A stretch of 64,000 nucleotides of DNA, from positions 434,001 through 498,000 of the forward strand of contig NZ_FUYM01000002.1 in NCBI RefSeq assembly GCF_900167915.1, given 5' to 3'. The notes beneath the pieces are model-generated. The model was not told the DNA's origin and ran no database searches. It worked only from the letters and a program-made list of their open reading frames with translations. Source of the stretch: Rhizorhabdus histidinilytica (GTDB taxonomy: Bacteria > Pseudomonadota > Alphaproteobacteria > Sphingomonadales > Sphingomonadaceae). Shown here piece after piece: positions 35,957 through 44,435 of the stretch. Within the stretch, counting starts at the first letter, position 1. The number at the start of each line of letters is the position of its first letter. Made by a program: the position numbers and the translations under genes.

Positions 35957-36295
35957 ATGTTCGTCGCGGTCTATTGGTGGCGGGTGCATCCGGGCAAGGA
36001 GGAGCAGTTCATCCGCGCCTGGACGCGGGGGACCGAGCTGATCCGGGAGATATACGGCAGCTACGGGTCGCGCCTGCACCGCGATGCCGACGGGCGCTTC
36101 GTCGGCTATGCCGAGTGGCCCGACGAGGCGACCTGGCGTTATGCGTTCGATCGCAAGATGACTTATGAGGACCCCGAGACCCGCGCCGCCTTCGTCGATG
36201 CGGTGTGCGAGGTGCCGCCCGACGCCGACCCGATCTTCACCATGACGGTGGTGAGCGACCGCCTGACGACCCGGATCGAGCCCGCAACGGACTGA
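35957..36295 (+). CDS. Antibiotic biosynthesis monooxygenase (ABM) domain protein
   Basis: A 112-aa small dimeric alpha+beta barrel protein of the ABM/YgiN type. The pattern VAVYWWRVHPGKEEQFIRAW at the N-terminus, with HRDADGRFVGYAEWPDEATW in the middle, matches the beta-alpha-beta layout of the fold. GAGAGGAGGAGTCG precedes the ATG. Proteins of this group are quinol or polyketide monooxygenases or merely redox-stress proteins; the function here is not determined. A palindrome and an AT-rich promoter separate it from ligD. Confidence 0.75.
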   Translation: MFVAVYWWRVHPGKEEQFIRAWTRGTELIREIYGSYGSRLHRDADGRFVGYAEWPDEATWRYAFDRKMTYEDPETRAAFVDAVCEVPPDADPIFTMTVVSDRLTTRIEPATD

Positions 36296-36339
36296 ACCGG
36301 CCCGGCTCCCTTTCGTTGAAGGGCCAAAGGAGAGCCGCG

Positions 36340-37194
36340 ATGACCGACCAGCAGCAGCCGATGATCCATGAGGAGGGCCTTCCGGGCCATGAAAGCACGC
36401 TCGAGCCCAAGCCCGACTGGGCGCCGCGCTATCCCGGCTCCGGGCGGTTGGCGGGCAAGGTGGCCCTGATCAGCGGCGCCGACAGCGGGATCGGCCGCGC
36501 GGTCGCCGCGCTCTATGCCCGTGAGGGCGCCGATATCGCGATCCTCTACCTGTGCGAGCATGACGACGCCCGCAAGACCGTGGAGATCGTCGAGCGTGAG
36601 GGCCGCCGGGCGATCGCGATCGCCGGCGACGTCGGCGACAAGGATTTCTGCGATCGCGCCGTGGCCGAGGTTATCGACCGGTTCGGGCGGCTCGACGTGC
36701 TGGTCAACAATGCCGGCGAGCAGCATCCCGACAAGGATATCACCGATATCAGCGAGGAGCAGCTCCGCCGCACCTTCCAGACCAACATCTTCGGCATGTT
36801 CTTCCTGACCCAGGCGGCGCGGCCGCACCTCGGCAAGGGCGCGGCGATCATCAACTGCACGTCGGTGACGATGTACCAGGGAAGCAAGGAGCTGCTCGAC
36901 TATTCGAGCACCAAGGGCGCGATCACGGCATTCACCCGCTCGCTGTCGGAGAATCTGGTCGGCGAGGGGATCAGGGTCAATGCGGTGGCGCCGGGGCCGA
37001 TCTGGACCCCGCTCAATCCCTCTGGCGGCGCGAGCGAGGAGAAGCTCGAACATTTCGGCGAGAACACGCCGATGGGCCGCCCCGGCCAGCCGAACGAGGT
37101 GGCGCCATCCTTCCTGTTCCTGGCCTGCGAGGATTCGAGCTACATGTCCGGCCAGGTGCTCCACCCGAACGGCGGGACCGTGGTGAACGGATGA
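36340..37194 (+). CDS. SDR family oxidoreductase
   Basis: A 284-aa short-chain dehydrogenase of the YghA/general-stress type, with an extended N-terminus (GLPGHESTLEPKPDWAPRYP) before the Rossmann fold. The cofactor motif is ISGADSGIGRAVAALYA. NNAG is present, and the catalytic Ser/Tyr/Lys appear in NCTSVTMYQGSKELLDYSST followed by K. The C-terminus ends HPNGGTVVNG. The start has AAAGGAG 9 bp upstream. It lies 44 bp after the ABM gene and is possibly co-transcribed. Confidence 0.9.
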   Translation: MTDQQQPMIHEEGLPGHESTLEPKPDWAPRYPGSGRLAGKVALISGADSGIGRAVAALYAREGADIAILYLCEHDDARKTVEIVEREGRRAIAIAGDVGDKDFCDRAVAEVIDRFGRLDVLVNNAGEQHPDKDITDISEEQLRRTFQTNIFGMFFLTQAARPHLGKGAAIINCTSVTMYQGSKELLDYSSTKGAITAFTRSLSENLVGEGIRVNAVAPGPIWTPLNPSGGASEEKLEHFGENTPMGRPGQPNEVAPSFLFLACEDSSYMSGQVLHPNGGTVVNG

Positions 37195-37266
37195 TATTGG
37201 GTTCTCGTCATCGCGACGGAGGCCAGGATATCAGGAGAAGGGGGGCAAGCGCGAGGCAGGAGCCGC

Positions 37267-37293
37267 CTGAGATGCCGGTCTCCGCCGGCATGA
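37267..37293 (+). repeat. REP-like hairpin, copy 2
   Basis: CTGAGATGCCGGTCTCCGCC followed by GGCATGACG gives a stem TGCCGG/CCGGCA with the same CTGAGA and TGACG flanks as the copy at 30843-30875. The stem differs by compensated changes. Confidence 0.65.
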
Positions 37294-37308
37294 CGGGATG
37301 GTCCGGAC

Positions 37309-37338
37309 AAAAAAATGGGCGCCCCGAGGGGCGCCCAT
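37309..37338 (-). terminator. Terminator of the small lipoprotein gene
   Basis: On the minus strand, ATGGGCGCCCC and GGGGCGCCCAT form an 11-bp perfect stem with a 2-nt loop, followed by seven T residues. It lies 37 bp downstream of the stop codon. Confidence 0.9.
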
Positions 37339-37375
37339 TCCGTTCGGTAATCGTGGCTCCTCGCGGAGCCGGCGA

Positions 37376-37609
37376 TTACTTCGAATCCTTGACGGCGTCG
37401 GCCGCGTTCTCGGCCGCGTCGGCGGCGTTCTCGAGCGCGCTCTCGGTCGCCTCATTGGTGGCGGCGTCGGCAGCGTTCTCGAGCGCGTCAGCCTGGTTGT
37501 CCAGGGCCGCAGCGGCGTTGTCGGCGGCGTTCTCAGCCGGGGTTTGCTTGTTGCAGGCGGCCAGAGCCATCAGGCCGGCAGCAACGAAAACGAGGCTCAG
37601 CTTCTTCAT
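37376..37609 (-). CDS. Small Ala/Asn-rich lipoprotein
   Basis: A 77-aa lipoprotein. The signal peptide MKKLSLVFVAAGLMALAAC ends in the lipobox LAAC, and the mature part is a low-complexity repeat of the type ENAADAA/DNAAAALDNQADA, probably a long amphipathic helix. GGGAG precedes the ATG at 37609; an upstream in-frame ATG adds five residues without reason. It may resemble Lpp-like or entericidin-type envelope proteins but no family is certain. It has its own strong terminator, and short abundant transcripts are plausible. Confidence 0.8.
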   Translation of the reverse strand: MKKLSLVFVAAGLMALAACNKQTPAENAADNAAAALDNQADALENAADAATNEATESALENAADAAENAADAVKDSK

Positions 37610-37826
37610 TCGAGCAGCTCCCAAAGCATATTATCGGCCCGGCTCGAACGCCGTTCCTCTGGCTGACATAACGTTGATAAGGGTAGCGTCAACGGAAAAT
37701 CGACATGAATCGAAGGCTTAAGCGCGCATCAGCAACGGTCTGCCGCAACCGTTCAGCACCAGTTCACGGGCGTGAGAGTGGCGAAAAGCCGGGATCGTTG
37801 CGGAGTCGAACCGCAGCGGCGACAGG

Positions 37827-38240
37827 CTATTGGGGAATCGATTCCGCCAGCGACAGCTGGTCGAGAATTTTCGCCGTCTCGTCGCGGACGGAAAGCATCA
37901 CCCCGCGCAGCCGGCACTCGGTTTCGTCGATGCAGTGATCGCACGGCGTATAGGCGAGCCGGGCCGCGCACGGCACCAGCGCCAGCGATCCGCGGGTGGC
38001 GCGGACGATGTCGCCATAGGTGATCTCGGTCGGCGCACGCGACAGCCAATAGCCGCCTTCCTTGCCGCGCATCGTCTCGACGAAGCCGGCGCGCTTCATC
38101 TCCGACAGGATGACGGTCAGGAATTTCGCCGGGATATTCTGCCGCTCCGCGATCTCGGCGAGTTGGATCGGCCCTTCGCCGTAATGATCCGCGAGATGGA
38201 GCAGGGCGCGGATCGCGTATCGGGTTCGTTGGGACAGCAC
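37827..38240 (-). CDS. Rrf2 family transcriptional regulator
   Basis: A 137-aa winged-helix repressor starting MLSQRTRYAIRALLHLADHY, with the recognition region IAERQNIPAKFLTVILSEMK and the wing GKEGGYWLSR. Four cysteines occur in CAARLAYTPCDHCIDETEC, consistent with an Fe-S or zinc centre as in IscR/NsrR-type members. The spacing differs from IscR, so the sensor type is open. It could sense Fe-S status, NO or cysteine availability. AT-rich DNA lies upstream of the start, where autoregulation is common. Confidence 0.9.
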   Translation of the reverse strand: MLSQRTRYAIRALLHLADHYGEGPIQLAEIAERQNIPAKFLTVILSEMKRAGFVETMRGKEGGYWLSRAPTEITYGDIVRATRGSLALVPCAARLAYTPCDHCIDETECRLRGVMLSVRDETAKILDQLSLAESIPQ

Positions 38241-38379
38241 AGGACGGCCTTTAAGAAGCTTTCACCGATGTAGGCAAACCTTATAAAAATGGAAGAGTAG
38301 AGTTAGCCTGATCATGCCCGCTTGCGTCGCATCGGCGCTTTCCCTATGGAGCGCCATCTCGGCGCCCGCTGGCGCCCGT

Positions 38380-38457
38380 GGCGATCGTAGCTCAATTGGT
38401 TAGAGCGCCGGTTTGTGGTACCGGAGGTTGCGGGTTCAATCCCCGTCGATCGCCCCA
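38380..38457 (+). tRNA. tRNA-His (GTG)
   Basis: Cloverleaf checked by hand. The acceptor GCGATCG pairs with CGATCGC, and the His-specific extra G-1 (38380) faces C73. The D stem is GCTC/GAGC. The anticodon arm CCGGT-ttGTGgt-ACCGG places GTG at 38415-38417. The T arm has GGTTCAATCC, and CCA is encoded at 38455-38457. Confidence 0.97.
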
Positions 38458-38518
38458 TTCCTGCACAGCAGCGATCATCAGTGGCTCCCCGCGGAATTTC
38501 CGACTCGCCTTGGCGTAG

Positions 38519-38554
38519 AAATAATATTATTTCGCCAACCGGTAATTAAATTAC
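38519..38554. promoter_or_regulatory. Two AT-rich palindromes upstream of leucine dehydrogenase
   Basis: AAATAATATTATTT (38519-38532) is a perfect 14-bp palindrome. GTAATT-a-AATTAC (38542-38554) is a second with 6-bp arms. Both lie within 60 bp of the dehydrogenase start in otherwise GC-rich DNA. An Lrp/AsnC-type regulator would be a natural candidate for such sites at an amino-acid catabolism gene; that is inference. Confidence 0.5.
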
Positions 38555-38576
38555 ACGGCAATTATGCGAGGGCCTG

Positions 38577-39626
38577 ATGACCGCTCCCTGGACCTATCCC
38601 GATTTCGACGACCATGAGGGCGTCCACCTGTTCCGCGACGCCGCATCCGGCCTCACGGCGGTGATCGCGATCCACTCGACCCACCTCGGGCCGGCCGCGG
38701 GCGGCACGCGCTTCTGGCATTATGCCGACCCGGCGGAATCGATCACCGATGCGCTGCGGCTGTCGCGCGGCATGAGCTTCAAGAATGCGATGGCGGGGCT
38801 GCCGATGGGCGGCGGCAAGGCGGTGATCGTCGCCGATTCGCTACGCACCAAGACGCCCGAGATGCTGGCAGCCTTCGGCCGCGCCGTCGATTCGCTGGGC
38901 GGCCGCTACATCACCGCCGAAGATGTCGGGATGAGCGACGCGGACATGGTCGCGATCTCGAAGGAGACCCGGCATGTGTCCGGCTTGCCGGTCGCGGCGG
39001 GCCATGCCGGCGGCGATCCGGGGCCGACCACCGCGAAGGGCGTCTATCTGGGGGTCCGCGCGGCGATCGCGCGCGGGCTGGGCAAGGCCGATCCGGCCGG
39101 TGTCCATGTCGCGGTGCAGGGCGTCGGCAGCGTCGGCGGCGGTCTGGCCCGGCTGCTGGCGAAGGACGGCGTCAGGCTGACCCTGGCTGACGTCGATGCC
39201 CGCCGCGCCCAGGCGATGGCCGACGAGCTGGGCGCGACCGCGGTGGCATCCAACGAGATCATGACGATCGAGGCCGACGTGCTGAGCCCCTGCGCGCTCG
39301 GCGCGGTGCTCGACGAGCGCTCGATTGCCGGGCTGCGGGTCGGCATCGTCGCGGGCGGCGCCAACAACCAGCTCGCCACCCCGGCTGACGCCGACCGCAT
39401 CCATGGGCGTGGCATCCTCTATGCGCCCGACTATGTGATCAATGCGGGCGGCATCATCAACGTCGCGCTCGAATATCTCGGCCAGGGCGACCGCGCCGAG
39501 GTCGAGGCGCGGGTCGCCCGCATCCCCGAGCGGCTCGAGCAGATCTGGGCGGAGAGCGCGTCGACCGGCGTGCCCTCGGCGGTCGTTGCCGATCGCATGG
39601 CGATGCGGCTGATCGGCCGGGGCTGA
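38577..39626 (+). CDS. Leucine dehydrogenase (Glu/Leu/Phe/Val dehydrogenase family)
   Basis: A 349-aa NAD-dependent amino acid dehydrogenase. The active-site lysines are in SFKNAMAGLPMGGGKAVIV, and GGTRF and TAEDVGMSDADM are conserved in branched-chain amino acid dehydrogenases. The NAD-binding fold is VAVQGVGSVGGGLARLLA, and the C-terminal core has APDYVINAGGIINVALEY. The enzyme deaminates leucine, valine or isoleucine reversibly. Two AT palindromes in its promoter suggest amino-acid-responsive control. Phenylalanine dehydrogenase is an alternative that motif reading cannot exclude. Confidence 0.88.
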   Translation: MTAPWTYPDFDDHEGVHLFRDAASGLTAVIAIHSTHLGPAAGGTRFWHYADPAESITDALRLSRGMSFKNAMAGLPMGGGKAVIVADSLRTKTPEMLAAFGRAVDSLGGRYITAEDVGMSDADMVAISKETRHVSGLPVAAGHAGGDPGPTTAKGVYLGVRAAIARGLGKADPAGVHVAVQGVGSVGGGLARLLAKDGVRLTLADVDARRAQAMADELGATAVASNEIMTIEADVLSPCALGAVLDERSIAGLRVGIVAGGANNQLATPADADRIHGRGILYAPDYVINAGGIINVALEYLGQGDRAEVEARVARIPERLEQIWAESASTGVPSAVVADRMAMRLIGRG

Positions 39627-39654
39627 CCTTTCGTCGCGGCGGCGCCCGATCGAG

Positions 39655-40569
39655 CTATTCGATCGGCGGCGTCGCCGCGACCATGTCCTTGTGCAGGCGG
39701 TGCTCGCGCCAGGCGGTGGTGAGCCCGCTGGCGATGATCAGCGCCGCGCCGATCGCGGTGTTGGGGCCGGGCAGGGTCGACCAGATCAGCCAGCCGAGCA
39801 GCGCCGCCCAGATGATCTGGGTATAGTCGAACGGCGCGACGACCGACACCGGTGCGACCTGCAGGGCGCGGGTCATGAGCAATTGCGCGGCAGCCCCGGT
39901 CACGCCCCCGAACAGCAGCAGCGCCCAGGTGAAGGGCGGATGCGGCGCGCTGTGGAACAGCATGGCGACGCCGCTGACCACCGTCGTCGAGAGGAAGAAC
40001 CAGAAAACGATCGATCCGTGCGTCTCGACGCTGCTCATCTGGCGGATCGTCACCGTCGCCGCGGCCGAGGCGGCGGCGCCGAGCAATGTATAGACGATAC
40101 CGGCGAGCGGCAGCGCGGCGCCCGAGGGCTGGGCGACGATCAGCACGCCGAGGAAGCCGATCGCGACGGCGGCCCAGCGGTGCGGGCCGACCTTCTCGTG
40201 CAGGACCAGGACCGACAGCAGCGTCGCGAAGGCGGGCGCCGAGAAGCCGATCGTCACCGCATCGGCGATCGGCAGCAGCATCAGCCCCTGATAGAGCATC
40301 GTCAGCGAGACCATGCCGATCATCGAGCGGAGCACGTGCGCGCCGGGGCGCTTCGTCCGCACCGCGCCGATGCCCGGCCCCGATGCGAGCCAGGCAAGCG
40401 TCACCGGCAGGCCCACCGCCGAGCGGAAGAAGACCAGCTCGACCAGGCTCGCGCCGCCCTCGCTCGCCCATTTCATCGCCGCGCTCATCAGCGCGAAGAA
40501 GACGACCGCGATCGAGCGGAGCAGGATGCCCTGCAAGGCATGCGAGGAACGGAGCTGGGAACCGGCCAT
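39655..40569 (-). CDS. EamA/DMT family transporter
   Basis: A 304-aa inner-membrane protein with about ten transmembrane helices in two EamA repeats. The first contains FFRSAVGLPVTLAWLASGPG and MLYQGLMLLPIADAVTIGFS, and the second contains FDYTQIIWAALLGWLIW. Members export amino acids or metabolites, or act as S-adenosylmethionine/riboflavin carriers; the substrate is unknown. The start at 40569 (MAGSQLRSSH) or 40584 (MACVN) is not resolved by a ribosome site. It is divergent from the ccm operon. Confidence 0.85.
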   Translation of the reverse strand: MAGSQLRSSHALQGILLRSIAVVFFALMSAAMKWASEGGASLVELVFFRSAVGLPVTLAWLASGPGIGAVRTKRPGAHVLRSMIGMVSLTMLYQGLMLLPIADAVTIGFSAPAFATLLSVLVLHEKVGPHRWAAVAIGFLGVLIVAQPSGAALPLAGIVYTLLGAAASAAATVTIRQMSSVETHGSIVFWFFLSTTVVSGVAMLFHSAPHPPFTWALLLFGGVTGAAAQLLMTRALQVAPVSVVAPFDYTQIIWAALLGWLIWSTLPGPNTAIGAALIIASGLTTAWREHRLHKDMVAATPPIE

Positions 40570-40677
40570 GTTCACGCAGGCCATGGAGCCGATCGGCGGG
40601 GCACGCAAGCCATGTTCCGGGGCTGGCCATCGCGGCCATTGCGAACCGCGCGGGGACCCCTTATTCCCCGTCGCGCC

Positions 40678-41394
40678 GTGCATATCTTCGCCAACCCCGC
40701 CCGCTTCCTTTCGATCGCGCGACCGCTGACTCCCTGGCTGGGCTGGCCGGGGCTGCTGCTGATCGCGACCGGGCTCGTTTCGGGCCTGTTCCTGACGCCG
40801 CCCGACTATCTGCAGGGCGAAAGCGTTCGGATCATGTACGCCCATGTCCCCGCTGCCTGGCTCGGCATGGCGGGGTGGAGCGGGATCGCGGTGGCCAGCC
40901 TGATGCAGCTCATCTGGCGGCATCCGCTGGCGGCGGTCGCGGCGCGCGCGATCGCGGTTCCGGGCGCGCTGTTCGCGGCGATCTGCCTGCTCACCGGCTC
41001 GATCTGGGGGCGCCCGACCTGGGGCACCTGGTGGGAATGGGACGGGCGGCTGACCTCGATGCTCGTCCTCTTCTTCCTCTACATCGCCTATATCGCGCTG
41101 TCCTCGGCGGGGGCGGAGCGCGGCAGCAACGACCGCGTCTCGGCGATCTTCGGCGTGGTCGGTGCGGCCAACATCCCGATCATCCATTATTCGGTCGAAT
41201 GGTGGCGCACGCTCCACCAGGGGCAGAGCATCGGCCTCGCCGGATCGAAGATCGATGGCTCGATCCTGTGGCCGCTGCCGCTCACCACGCTCGGTTTCAC
41301 CCTGTTGTTCGCGGCGATCGTGCTGATGCGGATGCGGGCGATGCTGGCCGAAGCGAAGGTCGAGGCCCGGCTCAAGCGGATGGCGTCCGAATGA
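40678..41394 (+). CDS. ccmC: Haem export protein CcmC
   Basis: A 238-aa six-helix membrane protein of System I cytochrome c maturation that loads haem onto CcmE. The haem-handling WWD domain reads WGTWWEWDGRLTS. Flanking conserved histidines lie in MYAHVPAAWLG and IHYSVEWWRTLH. The GTG at 40678 (HIFANPARFLSIARPL) agrees with the family start. The stop overlaps the ccmD start by 4 bp. The ORF extends far upstream in frame but that part is antisense to the EamA gene. Confidence 0.96.
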   Translation: MHIFANPARFLSIARPLTPWLGWPGLLLIATGLVSGLFLTPPDYLQGESVRIMYAHVPAAWLGMAGWSGIAVASLMQLIWRHPLAAVAARAIAVPGALFAAICLLTGSIWGRPTWGTWWEWDGRLTSMLVLFFLYIAYIALSSAGAERGSNDRVSAIFGVVGAANIPIIHYSVEWWRTLHQGQSIGLAGSKIDGSILWPLPLTTLGFTLLFAAIVLMRMRAMLAEAKVEARLKRMASE

Positions 41395-41522
41395 ACCACT
41401 GGCCCTTCATCATCGCGGCCTATGCGATCACCATCGTCGGCACGCTCGCCGTGCTTGGCGCCAGCTTCGTGCGGATGCGCCGCGCCGAGCGGCGGGCCGA
41501 CGCCCTGACGAGACGAGACTGA
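41391..41522 (+). CDS. ccmD: Haem exporter protein CcmD
   Basis: A 43-aa single-helix protein beginning MNHWPFIIAAYAITIVGTLA and ending in a basic stretch (RMRRAERRADALTRRD). This is the size and layout of CcmD, which helps release holo-CcmE from CcmABC. It overlaps ccmC (ATGA) at its start, and its last base is the first base of the ccmE ATG. Confidence 0.9.
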   Translation: MNHWPFIIAAYAITIVGTLAVLGASFVRMRRAERRADALTRRD

Positions 41523-41989
41523 TGGCGTTGAAGGCGAAGAACCAGCGACTGATCCTGGCCCTGCTCGCGGTCGTCGCGATCGTCGGCGCCGCGCTGCTCG
41601 CCATGTCGGCGCTCAAGGATCAGGCGGCCTATTTCTACACGCCCGCCGACGCGAAGAAGGACCATGTCGAGGTCGGCCGCGCGGTTCGGCTCGGCGGCAT
41701 GGTGCAGAAGGGGTCGATCCAGCGCGAGGCGGACGGCGTGACGATCCGTTTCGTCGTCACCGACAATGTCGAGACCGTGCCGGTGCGCTTCACCGGCATC
41801 GTCCCCGACCTGTTCAAGGAAGATTCGGGCGTCGTCGCCGAGGGCAGCTTCCAGCCCGACGGCAGCTTCGTCGCCACCAATATCCTCGCCAAGCATGACG
41901 AGCGCTACATGCCGCCGCAGGTCGCCGGCGAGATGCACAAGACGGAGAGTCTGGACGCCAACGGCGCCCAGCAGAAGGGGACGAAGTGA
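41522..41989 (+). CDS. ccmE: Cytochrome c maturation haem chaperone CcmE
   Basis: A 155-aa periplasmic OB-fold protein with an N-terminal membrane anchor (RLILALLAVVAIVGAALLAM). The covalent haem-binding His and nearby Tyr are in ILAKHDERYMPP. VGRAVRLGGMVQKGSIQR and FVVTDNVETVPVRFTGIVPD are family core strands. A hydrophilic tail ends GAQQKGTK. It receives haem from CcmC and passes it to CcmF. Its stop overlaps the ccmF GTG start. Confidence 0.96.
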   Translation: MALKAKNQRLILALLAVVAIVGAALLAMSALKDQAAYFYTPADAKKDHVEVGRAVRLGGMVQKGSIQREADGVTIRFVVTDNVETVPVRFTGIVPDLFKEDSGVVAEGSFQPDGSFVATNILAKHDERYMPPQVAGEMHKTESLDANGAQQKGTK

Positions 41990-43911
41990 TCGCCGAGGCA
42001 GGATTGGCCGCCCTCTGGCTGGCGGCGGCGCTCGCCGCGCTCCAGCTCGCCATGGGGTGGATGGGAGTGTCGAGCCAGCGGACCGATCTGCTCGCCGCGG
42101 TGCGGCCGATCGCGATCATCCAGGCGGGCCTGACCGGGATCGCCTTCCTGGTGCTGATCTACCTGTTCGTGACGGTCGACCTTTCGGTCGCGCTGGTCGC
42201 GGCCAACGACGCCTCGACCAAGCCGCTGCTCTACAAATTCGCCGGCACCTGGGGGAACCACGAAGGCTCGATGCTGATGTGGGTCACCATCCTCGCGGTG
42301 GCGGGCGGCGCGGTCGCGATCTTCGAGCGGCGGCTCAACGAGCGGACGCTGATCGCGACGCTGGCGGCGCAGGCGGCGATCGGGCTCGGCTTCTACGCCT
42401 TCCTGCTGTTCGCCTCGAATCCCTTCGCCCGGCTCGATCCGGCGCCGGCCGAGGGGCAGGGGCTCAACCCGCTGCTCCAGGACCCCGGCCTCGCCTTCCA
42501 TCCGCCGACGCTCTATCTCGGCTATGTCGGCCTGTCGGTCGCCTTCTCCTTCGCTGTCGGTGCGCTGGTGACCCGTGACGTCGGCACCGCCTTCGCGCGG
42601 GCGATGCGGCCCTGGGTGCTGGGCGCCTGGATATTGCTGACGATCGGCATCACCGCCGGCAGCTACTGGGCCTATTATGAGCTCGGCTGGGGCGGCTGGT
42701 GGTTCTGGGACCCGGTCGAGAACGCCTCGCTGATGCCGTGGCTCGCCGCGACCGCGCTGCTCCATTCGGTGACCGTGCTCGCGACCCGCGAGGGGCTGCG
42801 CGCCTGGACGGTGATGCTCGCGGTCGTCGCCTTCTCGATGTCGATGGTTGGCACCTTCCTGGTCCGCTCGGGCATCCTGACCTCGGTCCATGCCTTCGCG
42901 GTCGATCCCAAGCGCGGCACCTTCATCCTCGCGCTGCTCGCCATCTATATCGGCGGCGCGCTCGCCCTGTTCGGCCTGCGCGTCGGCACGGTGCGCGAGG
43001 GATCGCGCTTCGACGCGGTCAGCCGCGAGGGATCGCTGGTCATCAACAACCTGCTGCTGTCGGCGATCCTCGGCATCGTCCTGGTCGGCACGCTCTATCC
43101 GCTGATCGCCGAATCGATTACCGGCGAGAAGCTGTCGGTCGGCCCGCCCTATTTCAACAGCGCCGCCGGTCCGCTGGCGCTGATCCTGGTCGTGGTGATG
43201 GCGGCGGGGCCGATCATGCGCTGGCGCCGCGACGACCTGAAGGCGACGCTGACCCGGCTGGCGGTCCCGTTGCTGCTCTCGGCGCTGGTATTGCTGCTGG
43301 TGATACTGCTGGCGCCCGGCATCCGCATCCTGCCGCTGCTCGGCCTGGTCGCCGCCGCCGGGGTCGGCCTTGCCAGCCTCGCGCCGCTCTGGGGCCGCAA
43401 CCTGCGCCGCACCCCCCTCTACATCTGGGGCATGGTGATCGCGCATCTCGGCATCGCGGTCAGCATCGCCGGCATGGCGTCCGAAAGCGCGTTCACCAAG
43501 GAGACGCTGGTCGCCGCGCGGATCGGTGAGCTCCATCGCGTCGGTCCCTACAGCGTGCGGCTTGACGACGTGCAGCCGGTCGCCGGGCCCAATTACACCG
43601 CGATCGAGGGCACCGTCACCGCGCAACGCGGCGCCGGCAAGCCGTTCACGCTCCATCCGCAGACGCGCAACTTCCCCTCGCCGCAGACCGAGACCAACGA
43701 AGCGGCGATCACCACCGTCCCCGACGGCCAGCTCTACGTCGTCGTCGGTCGCGCCGACGAGCAGGGCCGCTGGCAGCTCCGCCTGTGGTGGAAGCCGTTC
43801 GTCACCCTGATCTGGGCCGGCGGCGGACTGGTCGCGCTCGGCGGCTTCCTGTCGCTGATCGGCCGCGTCCGGCGCGAGATGCGGCACGCGCCGCCGCGGG
43901 AGTTCCTATGA
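41986..43911 (+). CDS. ccmF: Cytochrome c haem lyase subunit CcmF
   Basis: A 641-aa polytopic membrane protein that ligates haem to apocytochrome c. The WWD domain is GGWWFWDPVENASLMPWL, preceded by GTWGNHEGSMLMWV. Conserved His pairs appear in DPGLAFHPPTLYLGY and TALLHSVTVLATRE. A large periplasmic domain precedes the last helix. The start is GTG at 41986, overlapping the ccmE stop. The product is complete and its length is typical. Confidence 0.96.
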   Translation: MIAEAGLAALWLAAALAALQLAMGWMGVSSQRTDLLAAVRPIAIIQAGLTGIAFLVLIYLFVTVDLSVALVAANDASTKPLLYKFAGTWGNHEGSMLMWVTILAVAGGAVAIFERRLNERTLIATLAAQAAIGLGFYAFLLFASNPFARLDPAPAEGQGLNPLLQDPGLAFHPPTLYLGYVGLSVAFSFAVGALVTRDVGTAFARAMRPWVLGAWILLTIGITAGSYWAYYELGWGGWWFWDPVENASLMPWLAATALLHSVTVLATREGLRAWTVMLAVVAFSMSMVGTFLVRSGILTSVHAFAVDPKRGTFILALLAIYIGGALALFGLRVGTVREGSRFDAVSREGSLVINNLLLSAILGIVLVGTLYPLIAESITGEKLSVGPPYFNSAAGPLALILVVVMAAGPIMRWRRDDLKATLTRLAVPLLLSALVLLLVILLAPGIRILPLLGLVAAAGVGLASLAPLWGRNLRRTPLYIWGMVIAHLGIAVSIAGMASESAFTKETLVAARIGELHRVGPYSVRLDDVQPVAGPNYTAIEGTVTAQRGAGKPFTLHPQTRNFPSPQTETNEAAITTVPDGQLYVVVGRADEQGRWQLRLWWKPFVTLIWAGGGLVALGGFLSLIGRVRREMRHAPPREFL

Positions 43912-44435
43912 GGAAGCTGCTCATCTGGCTGCCGCTGGCGCTGTTCCTGATCTTCCTCGGCGTGTTCGCCAGCGGGCTGATCAGCCCCGAGAGCAAGACC
44001 ATCCCGTCGAAGCTGGTCGGCAAGCCGATGCCGGGCTTCGCGCTGGCTCCGGCGGTTCCCGGCAAGCCGGGCCTGACCAGCGCCGAGCTGGCCAACGGCC
44101 GGCCGCACCTCGTCAACGTCTTCGCGAGCTGGTGCGTCCCCTGCATCGCCGAGGCGCCGCAGCTCCGTCAGCTCGCCGAGGCCGGGGTGCCGGTCTACGG
44201 CATCGCCATCCGCGACCGGCCGGAGGACCTCGCCCGCTTCCTCGCCCGCAACGGCGACCCGTTCCGCGCAATCGGCGGCGATCCCAACAGCAGCGTCCAG
44301 ATCGCGCTCGGATCGTCGGGGGTGCCCGAGACCTTCATCGTCGACGGCAAGGGTATCATCCGCAAGCAGCATATCGGCGCGATCAACCCGGAGGACGTCC
44401 CCGGGATCATGTCGGCGCTGGGAGACGCGCGATGA
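43908..44435 (+). CDS. ccmG: Thiol:disulfide interchange protein CcmG/DsbE
   Basis: A 175-aa membrane-anchored thioredoxin-like reductant for the CXXCH motif of apocytochromes. An N-terminal helix (LLIWLPLALFLIFLGVFA) leads to a periplasmic domain with the active site ASWCVPCIAEAP (Cys76 and Cys79) and a cis-Pro loop GVPETFIVDGKG. The ATG at 43908 lies 4 bp within ccmF, and the stop overlaps the ccmH ATG (ATGA). Confidence 0.95.
   Translation: MRKLLIWLPLALFLIFLGVFASGLISPESKTIPSKLVGKPMPGFALAPAVPGKPGLTSAELANGRPHLVNVFASWCVPCIAEAPQLRQLAEAGVPVYGIAIRDRPEDLARFLARNGDPFRAIGGDPNSSVQIALGSSGVPETFIVDGKGIIRKQHIGAINPEDVPGIMSALGDAR

Noticed and set aside
38380-38577. tRNA-His as an integration (attachment) site
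   Set aside because: No integrase, direct repeat of the tRNA 3' end or island-like composition is present downstream.
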